DNA of 64,000 bases from contig NZ_LT629775.1 in the NCBI RefSeq assembly GCF_900105395.1, forward strand, positions 3,118,501 through 3,182,500, read 5' to 3'. Position 1 is the first letter of the stretch; each line of letters starts with the position of its first letter. Below, one piece after another: positions 57,673 to 64,000 of the stretch. The notes under the pieces were generated by a model. That model did not search any database, had not been told where the DNA came from, and saw only the letters and a program-made list of their open reading frames with translations. The stretch comes from Streptomyces sp. TLI_053 (lineage in GTDB: Bacteria > Actinomycetota > Actinomycetes > Streptomycetales > Streptomycetaceae). A program made the translations under genes and the position numbers.

Positions 57673-58596
57673 CAATCCGAACCCGCGGTCCAGATCACCG
57701 GGCTGGTCAAGCGCTACGGCGAGAAGACCGCGGTGGACGGTCTCGACCTGCGTATTTCCCGCGGCACCGTCACCGCCGTGCTCGGCCCGAACGGCGCCGG
57801 CAAGACCACCACCGTCGAGACCTGCGAGGGCTACCGCCGCCCCGACGCCGGCACCGTCCGGGTGCTCGGCCTCGACCCGGTCGCGCAGAACGCCGAGCTG
57901 CGCCCCCGGATCGGCGTGATGCTGCAGTCCGGCGGCGTGTACGCGGGCGCCCGCGCCGTCGAGATGCTCCGGCACACCGCGAAGCTGCACGCCCACCCGC
58001 TGGACGTCGACGCGCTGGTCGAACGGCTCGGCCTGGGCTCCTGCGGCCGCACCACCTACCGCCGGCTCTCCGGCGGCCAGCAGCAGCGGCTCGCCCTGGC
58101 GATGGCCGTGGTCGGCCGCCCCGAGCTGGTCTTCCTGGACGAGCCCACCGCGGGCCTCGACCCGCAGGCCCGCCGCGCCACCTGGGAGCTGGTCCGCGAC
58201 CTGCGCCGGGACGGCGTCACCGTGGTCGTCACCACCCACCACATGGACGAGGCCGAGCAGCTCGCCGACCGGGTCGCGATCGTCGACCGGGGCCGGGTGA
58301 TCGCCGGCGGCACCCCGGAGGAGCTGTGCCGCGGCGGCGCCGAGTCGAGCGTGCGCTTCGACGGCCCGCCCGGGCTCGACCTCACCACCCTGCTCAAGGA
58401 ACTGCCCGAGGGCGCCACCGCCGCCGAGCCCACTCCCGGGAGCTACCGCATCGAGGCGCCGGTCGACCCGCAGCTGCTGGCCGCCGTCACCGCCTGGTGC
58501 GCGGCCACCGGCATCCTCCCGGAGCGGCTCGCGGTGCAGCGCCGCAGCCTCGAAGACGTCTTCCTCGACCTGACCGGACGGGACCTGCGCTCGTGA
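57670..58596 (+). CDS. ABC transporter ATP-binding protein (DrrA/daunorubicin-type exporter)
   Basis: A 308-residue ATPase. Walker A is GPNGAGKTTTVE, the signature is LSGGQQQRLALAMAVVG, Walker B is LVFLDEPTAGLD, and the switch His is in VTTHHMDEAEQ. A C-terminal extension ends RRSLEDVFLDLTGRDLRS, typical of DrrA-type ATPases. It pairs with the overlapping permease gene as an exporter. Its place divergent from the SUF operon is common in streptomycetes; the cargo is unknown. Confidence 0.92.
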   Translation: MQSEPAVQITGLVKRYGEKTAVDGLDLRISRGTVTAVLGPNGAGKTTTVETCEGYRRPDAGTVRVLGLDPVAQNAELRPRIGVMLQSGGVYAGARAVEMLRHTAKLHAHPLDVDALVERLGLGSCGRTTYRRLSGGQQQRLALAMAVVGRPELVFLDEPTAGLDPQARRATWELVRDLRRDGVTVVVTTHHMDEAEQLADRVAIVDRGRVIAGGTPEELCRGGAESSVRFDGPPGLDLTTLLKELPEGATAAEPTPGSYRIEAPVDPQLLAAVTAWCAATGILPERLAVQRRSLEDVFLDLTGRDLRS

Positions 58597-59357
58597 CCGA
58601 CTACTCCCCCCGTCCCGGAGCGGCGCCGGTCGGCCGGATGCTGCTCGCCCAGACGGCGTTCGAGACCCGGATGCTGCTGCGCAACGGCGAGCAGCTGCTG
58701 CTCACCGTGGTCATCCCGACGGTGCTGCTGGTGCTCTTCTCCGCGGTGGACATCGTCGCCGTCGAGGGGCCCGGCAAGCGGGTCGACTTCCTCGCGCCGG
58801 GACTGCTCGCGCTCGCCGTGATGTCGACGGCCTTCACCGGGCAGGCCATCGCCACCGGCTTCGAGCGCCGCTACGGCGTGCTGAAGCGGCTGGGCGCCAG
58901 CCCGCTGCCGCGCTGGGCGCTGCTGACCGCCAAGACCGGCTGCGTCCTGGTCACCGAGGCGCTCCAGGTGGCCCTGCTGTCGGTGATCGCGCTGGCCCTC
59001 GGCTGGTCGCCGCAGGGCAGCCCGCTCACCGTGGCCGCCCTGCTCGTGCTCGGCACCGCCGCCTTCTCCGGGCTCGGCCTGCTGATGGCCGGCACGCTCA
59101 AGGCGGAGGCGACGCTGGCGGCCGCCAACCTGGTCTTCGTCCTGCTGCTGCTCGCGGGCGGGGTGGTCGTGCCGCTGTCGAAGTTCCCGGCGGCGGCGCA
59201 GTCCGTGCTGGAGCTGCTGCCGATCGCCGCGCTGTCGGACGGTCTGCGCTCGGTGCTCCAGGGCGGCGCGGGGGTCCCGTGGGCCGACCTCGGCCTGCTG
59301 GGCGGCTGGGCCGTCCTCGGCCTCGCCGCCGCCGCGCGCTTCTTCCGCTGGGAGTAG
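58593..59357 (+). CDS. ABC transporter permease (ABC-2 type)
   Basis: A 254-residue ABC-2 type permease with six predicted helices: LTVVIPTVLLVLFSAVD, FLAPGLLALAVMSTAFTG, the amphipathic FERRYGVLKRLGASPLPRWALLTAKTG and late helices with VVVPLSKFPAAAQSVLELLP. The GTG start overlaps the ATPase stop (GTGA). Together they form a homodimeric exporter. A hairpin terminator follows. Confidence 0.9.
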   Translation: MTDYSPRPGAAPVGRMLLAQTAFETRMLLRNGEQLLLTVVIPTVLLVLFSAVDIVAVEGPGKRVDFLAPGLLALAVMSTAFTGQAIATGFERRYGVLKRLGASPLPRWALLTAKTGCVLVTEALQVALLSVIALALGWSPQGSPLTVAALLVLGTAAFSGLGLLMAGTLKAEATLAAANLVFVLLLLAGGVVVPLSKFPAAAQSVLELLPIAALSDGLRSVLQGGAGVPWADLGLLGGWAVLGLAAAARFFRWE

Positions 59358-59380
59358 ACCCCGCTCGACCGCGTGACACG

Positions 59381-59414
59381 ACGGCCCCCCGGTTCTCCGG
59401 AACCGGGGGGCCGT
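59381..59414 (+). terminator. Hairpin terminator after the ABC transporter
   Basis: A perfect 15-bp stem (59381-59395 with 59400-59414) and a TCCG loop begin 24 bp after the permease stop codon. Confidence 0.8.
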
Positions 59415-59430
59415 CGCCGTTCTCCGTGCG

Positions 59431-59472
59431 GCCGGGCCGGATGCGCCGGGCCGGATGCGCCGGGCCGGATGC
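59431..59472. repeat. Tandem repeat, 3 x 14 bp
   Basis: Three perfect tandem copies of GCCGGGCCGGATGC, followed by a degenerate fourth. It lies between the ABC terminator and the propeller gene. Confidence 0.85.
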
Positions 59473-59749
59473 GCCGGCCCGGCCCGGGCCGGATGTGCCG
59501 ACCCTCCGACAGAACGGACCCCGCCCAACGGTTCCACCGACGGGTCAGCGGTCCCAGGGCGGAGCGCTCCGGCTGGTGCCGTGGTCCCGGGACACAACCA
59601 GGACCGGTGCCCCGTGCTCGAACTCCCGCCAATTCCTAACGTGGGAGCACGCGTTGAGCGCCCGACCGGGACACCGGACGGCGCCCGCGCGGCCCGGGCC
59701 GGGCACCCCGGCCCGTCTGTCGGGACGGCGCAGCACTGGAGGATCCCAG

Positions 59750-61225
59750 ATGAGTTGGAACCGCTTCACACTCTCGTCGGCCGGCAGCGCGGCGCAGTCC
59801 AGCGCGCTCGCGGCCGTCTCCCGCATCGCGGGCAGCATGGAAGTCTGGTGGATCGGAGGCAACGGCTCCGTCCAGGGCGCGTACTGGTACGACGGCGCAC
59901 CGTGGACCCGCTACGAGATCGCGCCCGCCGGGAGCGCCTCCACCAACGGCGGCATCACGGCCGTGTCGCGCATCCCGGGCAGCATGGAACTCTGGTGGAT
60001 CGGAGGCAACGGCTCCGTCCAGGGCGCGTACTGGTACGACGGCGCACCGTGGACCCGCTACGAGATCGCCCCCGCCGGGAGCGCCTCCACCAACGGCGGC
60101 ATCACGGCCGTGTCGCGCATCCCGGGCAGCATGGAACTCTGGTGGATCGGAGGCAACGGCTCCGTCCAGGGCGCGTACTGGTACGACGGCGCACCGTGGA
60201 CCCGCTACGAGATCGCCCCCGCCGGAAACGCCTCCACCAACGGCGGCATCACCGCCGTCTCCCGCATCCCCGGCAGCATGGAACTCTGGTTCACCGGAGC
60301 CAACGGCTCCATTCAGGGCGCGTACTGGTACGACGGCGCACCGTGGACCCGCTACGAGATCGCCCCCGCCGGAAACGCCTCCACCAACGGCGGCATCACC
60401 GCCGTCTCCCGCATCCCCGGCAGCATGGAACTCTGGTTCACCGGAGCCAACGGCTCCATTCAGGGCGCGTACTGGTACGACGGCGCACCGTGGACCCGCT
60501 ACGAGATCGCCCCCGCCGGAAACGCCTCCACCAACGGCGGCATCACCGCCGTCTCCCGCATCCCCGGCAGCATGGAACTCTGGTTCACCGGAGCCAACGG
60601 CTCCGTCCAGGGCGCGTACTGGTACGACGGCGCACCGTGGACCCGCTACGAGATCGCCCCCGCCGGAAACGCCTCCACCAACGGCGGCATCACCGCCGTC
60701 TCCCGCATCCCCGGCAGCATGGAACTCTGGTGGATCGGCGGTGACAGCTCGGTCCAGGACAGCTTCTGGTACGACACCTCGAGCAAGAACTTCGACCAGA
60801 ACGTCACCACCGACATCGCCATCGGAGGCGCGGCGCACGTCGTGATGCGGCAGGACGGCTTCTTCTCGTTCAGCACCCACGCGCACGACAGCGGCTTCGA
60901 CAACATCGACTACACGATCACCGCCGCCGTGATGACGCCGGACGGGACCGTGTTCACCTTCCAGCACTCCGGTCACACGGAGGGGACCGTCGCCGGTCTG
61001 CCCTTCGGCACCCCGGACCGCAACGACGACTTCACGTTCACCGGCAACAATCCGAAGATCACCGAGAAGTGGGACGGCATCCTCGCCGGCACCTTCAAGG
61101 CCGACCTGGACGCGACGGACACTCTCGCGGCGGGCGTCGCGGGCGCTCTCGGCGACCTCGTGCAGGCGATCGTGTCCGCGGCGGGGAAGGCGGCGGCGCA
61201 GGCGGTCGTCAAGCTGGTGTCCTGA
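59750..61225 (+). CDS. Seven-bladed lectin-like propeller protein with C-terminal domain
   Basis: A 491-residue protein with no signal peptide. Residues 20-350 hold seven near-identical blades of 49 residues, each with SRIxGSMELWW(I/F)xG, NGS(V/I)QGAYWYDGAPW and RYEIAPAG. The pattern resembles the PLL/fucose-specific lectin propellers, where W and Y residues line sugar pockets between blades. Residues 355-491 form a separate domain (NFDQNVTTDIAIGG...FFSFSTHAHDSGFDNIDYTITAAV, ending in a helical Ala-rich tail). The ATG follows GGAGG by 8 bp. How it leaves the cell, if it does, is unknown; function as a lectin or toxin-binding module is inferred. Confidence 0.7.
   Translation: MSWNRFTLSSAGSAAQSSALAAVSRIAGSMEVWWIGGNGSVQGAYWYDGAPWTRYEIAPAGSASTNGGITAVSRIPGSMELWWIGGNGSVQGAYWYDGAPWTRYEIAPAGSASTNGGITAVSRIPGSMELWWIGGNGSVQGAYWYDGAPWTRYEIAPAGNASTNGGITAVSRIPGSMELWFTGANGSIQGAYWYDGAPWTRYEIAPAGNASTNGGITAVSRIPGSMELWFTGANGSIQGAYWYDGAPWTRYEIAPAGNASTNGGITAVSRIPGSMELWFTGANGSVQGAYWYDGAPWTRYEIAPAGNASTNGGITAVSRIPGSMELWWIGGDSSVQDSFWYDTSSKNFDQNVTTDIAIGGAAHVVMRQDGFFSFSTHAHDSGFDNIDYTITAAVMTPDGTVFTFQHSGHTEGTVAGLPFGTPDRNDDFTFTGNNPKITEKWDGILAGTFKADLDATDTLAAGVAGALGDLVQAIVSAAGKAAAQAVVKLVS
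59861..60742 (+). repeat. Six 147-bp tandem repeats coding for the propeller blades
   Basis: The unit begins AACGGCTCC at 59861, 60008, 60155, 60302, 60449 and 60596. Units are nearly identical in DNA sequence and fall into two subtypes (WWIGGNGSVQ/GGGAGC versus WFTGANGSIQ/GGAAAC), which suggests recent duplication or gene conversion. Confidence 0.92.
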
Positions 61226-61233
61226 CCGTCACG

Positions 61234-61327
61234 CCCGGCGCGTCCCGCACCGCCCGCCCACGACGGCGGCCCCTCGCTCGGGTGAGCGGGGGGCCGCCAT
61301 GAGCCGCCCGGTGCGGGACGCGCCGGG
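61234..61327. terminator. Nested bidirectional hairpin
   Basis: An outer perfect 19-bp stem (61234-61252 with 61309-61327) encloses an inner hairpin (61265-61273 with 61290-61298). It lies between the convergent propeller and surface protein genes. Confidence 0.65.
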
Positions 61328-61365
61328 CCTCAGCCCTGCGCTGCGCCTCGGCCCTGCGCCGCGCC

Positions 61366-62120
61366 TCAGCCCTGGTCGCCGCCGCGGCGGCGGCGGGCGA
61401 GCAGGACGAGCGCGCCGCCGAGGAGCACGACACCACCGCCGACTGCCGCGATGACCGGGGTGGCGTCGCTGCTACCGGTCGCGGCCAGCGCCGGTCCGGC
61501 CGGGGTCGGCGCGGACGTCACGGGCGGGACGGGCGCGGCGGTCGACGGGGTGGACGTGGGCGTCGACGACCGGCTCGGCGTCACGGTCGGGGTGACCGGG
61601 GGCGGGGTCGGCGTCACCGTGGCGGTGGGCGACGTCGTCGGCGTCACCGTCGCGGTGGGCGACGGGGTGGGGGTCTGCGTCGCCGTGGGGTCGGCGTCGG
61701 CGTCGGGGTGACGGTCTGGCTGGGAGTCGGGGTGGGCGTCGGGGTCGCGCAGACCTCGATCGTCTTCGTCTCCGTCTTGTTCCAGTCGCCGTTTTTCGGG
61801 TCCTCGGTGGTGGTCACCACGAACGTCGCCTTGATCGGCGCACTGTGGGCCTTCACCGGGAAGGTCTGCTTGAAGCTCTTGCCGAACTCCTTCTGGTCCA
61901 GCAGCTTCTCGCCGTCGACGGTCAGGCTGACGGCGTTCTTGACGCCCGCCTTGTCGCTGTAGTTGGCGAGGTCGATCACGATCTTGTCGCAGGTGACCTG
62001 CCAGGTCGGGACGTGGGCCGAGGCACTGGTCGCCAGCGCCACCGGCAGCAGGACGGCCGCCACGGCCGTTCCCGCGATCGCCGCACTGCCGATGCCTATC
62101 TGCCGCCGCTGTCGCGCCAT
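61366..62120 (-). pseudogene. LAATG sortase-anchored surface protein, frameshifted in the Thr-Pro stalk
   Basis: The N-terminal part (ATG at 62120) encodes a signal peptide (IAGTAVAAVLLPVALATSASA) and an 85-residue domain (HVPTWQVTCDKIVIDLANYSDKAG ... TIEVCATP) with paired Cys. Its Thr-Pro stalk then runs out of frame and stops at 61644. The stalk, the sorting signal LAATGSSD, the hydrophobic helix and the RRRR tail continue in the next frame to 61366. Adding one base in the G4 tract at 61687-61690 (CCCC on the coding strand) restores a 251-residue protein. It is either a real mutation, phase variation or a sequencing error. Confidence 0.75.
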
Positions 62121-62454
62121 TTCGTAGTTCCCTCCGAACGGTCTTGTGCAGCAGGCGCATTGAGTGGAACAGCGGTGGGCCCGCTACGACTGTCCGGGGG
62201 ACTCTACCGGCAGCCCCCTACCGCTCCACACCCCACTGCACGTCCGGATTTCGACTTTCCGGTGACATTCGGATGTGCTTCGGCGGCCTCGCGGGCCCGT
62301 CAGCTCGGGCAACACGGCTGCGGACGACCCGAATGGACACGGTCAGGGTGGCCGAAAGACTGCACCCCTGGTGATCATTTTCGATCACCAGGGGTGCCTG
62401 AAGGAGCAAAACGGGTCATGCTCCTTCAACCAGTACGGAGCGGTCCGTCACGGG
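62121..62454. other. Intergenic region between two surface protein genes
   Basis: The 334 bp hold the promoter of the leftward frameshifted gene and the terminator (62362-62397) of the upstream surface protein gene. No RNA gene or other motif is recognised. Confidence 0.45.
62362..62397. terminator. Hairpin terminator after the choice-of-anchor A protein gene
   Basis: A perfect 15-bp stem (62362-62376 with 62383-62397) with loop ATTTTC lies downstream of the stop codon at 62455 on the minus strand. Confidence 0.75.
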
Positions 62455-63861
62455 TCAGACCCGGCCGGCCGCCTTGCGCCGACGCGCGACCAGGACCAGC
62501 GCGCCACCGGCGGCGAGGGCCACGCCACCGGCGATCGTCAGCGGCACGACCGGACCGGAGCCGGTGTGGGCGAGGCCACCCTCGGTGACGGCCCCGGCCG
62601 ACGGGCTCGCCGAGGCGCCCGGCACGGCCGCCGAGGCGGACCCGCTCGCGGACGGGCTCGCCGACGCGCTCGCGGACGGCTTCGCGGTGGCCGGAACGGA
62701 CGGGCTGCCCGAGGCGCCCGGGGTCACCGAGGGCACCGGGGTGCCGGTCGCGCCGGGGGTGGTCGGCGGCGTGCTCGGGGTCCCGGTGGAGCCCGGCGTG
62801 CTCGGGGTGACGCTCGCCGACGGCGTACCGGTCGGCGGCACCACCGGCGGCGTGGTGGCGGGCGGAGTGGTCGGCGGCGTGGTCGGGGGCGTGGTGGGCG
62901 GCGTGGTCGGCAGGCAGCCGGTGAAGGGGTAGTGGTGCGTCTCCGCACCGCCCTTGCCGGTCAGCGACTTGACGATGACCGAGCCGTTCACCGGGGCCGC
63001 CGAGCCGAGGTCGAACGCGGCGTTCGGCGCCAGCACGGTGCCGGACCAGGCGGCCTGGCTGCTCTTGACCACCTTGGTGGCGGTCGGGAAGTTCCAGAGC
63101 AGCTTGGAACGGACCGCACCGCCGTGCGCGCTCTGCAGCTTGTCGTCCAGGACGTAGGCCTTCTTGCCCTCGTCCCAGAGGTGGAAACCGGTGGTCCGCG
63201 CGGCCGCCATGTCGTAGGAGTCGCCGGTGACGGTGACCACGGTGACCGAGCCGGCCGGCACCTTCACGAAGATGTCGGTGGCGCCCTGGAGAGCGGCGGC
63301 CGAGACCGTGAAGCTGTTGAAGGCGGCGTCGCCGCTGGTGAGGTGGAGCTCCTTGCCCTTGGCCTCGACCTTGGCACCGGCGGTCTGCGGAGTACCGGCC
63401 AGGGCGGTGGAGACGGCGCGCACCCGGGCGAACTCGGCGGCGAAGTCGATCGGCGACCTGCCCTGGGCGACCGTGCCCTGGTGGGCCTGGACCACGGCGC
63501 CCTCGGCCTTCGAGCCGTAGACGCCGTTGCCCTTCATCACCTGGGTGTTGTTGCCGGTGAGCTTGCCGGCGACGACCAGGGCGTTGCCGCCCGGAAGCGC
63601 CTTCACCTGCTCGGGGGTCAGCTCCTGGCCGACCGAGAAGCCGCCGGTGAAGTCGGCGTTGCCGCCGACCGCCACCGCGCCCTCGGCGTCCGGCGTGTGG
63701 GTGTCGTCGCCCTCGACGAACTCCCCGTAGAGGTTGGCGACCCCGAGGCTCAGGCACTGGCCCGGCTCGGCGACGGCGTGGGCGGCGGCCGGGGCGACGA
63801 GCCCGGCCAGAACGAACGAGCCGCCGAGCGCGAGCGCGGCGGCGGGAACGGATATGCGCAT
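62455..63861 (-). CDS. Choice-of-anchor A domain surface protein with LAHTG sorting signal
   Basis: A 468-residue surface protein. A signal peptide (AAALALGGSFVLAGLVAPAAAHA) precedes a choice-of-anchor A domain: LGVANLYGEFVEGDDTHTPDAEGAVAVGGNADFTGGFSVG, GNALVVAGKLTGNN, and near its end WSGTVLAPNAAFDLGSAAPVNGSVIVKSL. A long Thr/Pro/Ser/Ala stalk (TTPPTTPP repeats) follows. The sorting signal is LAHTGSG with a hydrophobic helix and ARRRKAAGRV tail. Class E sortase would attach it to the wall. It lies upstream of, and in the same direction as, another sortase substrate gene. Confidence 0.88.
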   Translation of the reverse strand: MRISVPAAALALGGSFVLAGLVAPAAAHAVAEPGQCLSLGVANLYGEFVEGDDTHTPDAEGAVAVGGNADFTGGFSVGQELTPEQVKALPGGNALVVAGKLTGNNTQVMKGNGVYGSKAEGAVVQAHQGTVAQGRSPIDFAAEFARVRAVSTALAGTPQTAGAKVEAKGKELHLTSGDAAFNSFTVSAAALQGATDIFVKVPAGSVTVVTVTGDSYDMAAARTTGFHLWDEGKKAYVLDDKLQSAHGGAVRSKLLWNFPTATKVVKSSQAAWSGTVLAPNAAFDLGSAAPVNGSVIVKSLTGKGGAETHHYPFTGCLPTTPPTTPPTTPPTTPPATTPPVVPPTGTPSASVTPSTPGSTGTPSTPPTTPGATGTPVPSVTPGASGSPSVPATAKPSASASASPSASGSASAAVPGASASPSAGAVTEGGLAHTGSGPVVPLTIAGGVALAAGGALVLVARRRKAAGRV

Positions 63862-64000
63862 GTGCAGGATCTCCGCTTGTGTGCGGGGGTGTGGGAGGGG
63901 TCCGGAAAAAGGTATGGACCAAACCGCACTCTTTCGGCCAGACCGGCAATTGGTCAAGACCACTGACCCCCTTGACCGAATGGTCCCTTTTGACCCGTCA

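Larger units (their letters stand above)
59358..59749. other. Intergenic region with terminator and 14-bp tandem repeats
   Basis: The gap holds the ABC operon terminator (59381-59414), three tandem copies of GCCGGGCCGGATGC (59431-59472) and the promoter of the propeller protein gene. No other feature is recognised. Confidence 0.5.

Noticed and set aside
59861..60742. Regular 147-bp repeats as a CRISPR array or mobile element
   Set aside because: The repeats are in frame, have no spacers and encode propeller blades with W/Y-rich motifs.

Overview
The window is about 70% GC DNA with codon use, gene families and regulators typical of a streptomycete-type actinobacterium (Streptomyces or Kitasatospora). 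The markers are GlnII with a GlnR operator, an SsgA-like sporulation protein, LAxTG sortase-anchored surface proteins, PhoP-type PHO boxes and a SUF operon headed by SufR. I see no rRNA, tRNA, CRISPR array, transposase or prophage genes. Most of it looks like chromosomal core with a few accessory islets.

Layout. 1-6.6 kb: the start of an MFS gene, a secreted phosphoesterase with a possible PHO box, a cobalamin pair (CbiG/CobE-like plus cobC), MOSC and HAD-like genes, a lipoprotein and a GNAT enzyme. 6.7-11 kb: glnII with its operator, an LASTG surface protein, ung and an amidohydrolase. 11.1-25.3 kb: an organophosphonate locus, the most interesting part. It has a class V aminotransferase, a single protein fusing a TmpA/gamma-butyrobetaine-hydroxylase-like oxygenase to a PhnZ/TmpB-like HD oxygenase, a GntR/UTRA regulator, a 2-aminoethylphosphonate-type ABC transporter with a HAD phosphatase, and a separate operon of a FAD oxidoreductase and a PhnX-like phosphonatase. 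Three promoters carry the same operator (consensus AwGTTGkCTrkwCAACTy), and two of them also carry a PHO-box-like repeat about 25 bp upstream. The sequence therefore predicts one regulon, induced by a phosphonate and by phosphate starvation, that runs an oxygenative route and a phosphonatase route to free phosphate in parallel.

25.4-34.5 kb: a flavin/FMN-binding protein, PAP2 phosphatase, GAF-domain regulator, SsgA-like protein, an exported collagen-like protein, a two-domain TerD protein, GNAT and RraA-like proteins and a truncated Uma2 relic. 34.6-39.2 kb: proline catabolism (proline dehydrogenase, P5C dehydrogenase) with a divergent PucR-type regulator and a palindromic operator. 39.3-46.3 kb: PhoX with a perfect PHO box, two conserved hypothetical proteins, VOC and MFS genes. 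46.3-50.7 kb: a small accessory islet (Uma2, XRE regulator, RsbW-like ATPase, phosphotransferase) bounded by inverted copies of a 69-bp repeat with 63/69 identity.

50.7-57.5 kb: the sufR-B-D-Rieske-C-S-U-T operon for iron-sulfur assembly, with a CAAC-N6-GTTG SufR box and an iron-box-like sequence. 57.7-59.4 kb: a divergent two-gene ABC exporter. 59.7-64 kb: a seven-bladed lectin-like propeller protein built from nearly identical 147-bp DNA repeats, then two sortase-anchored surface proteins, one of them frameshifted in a G tract.
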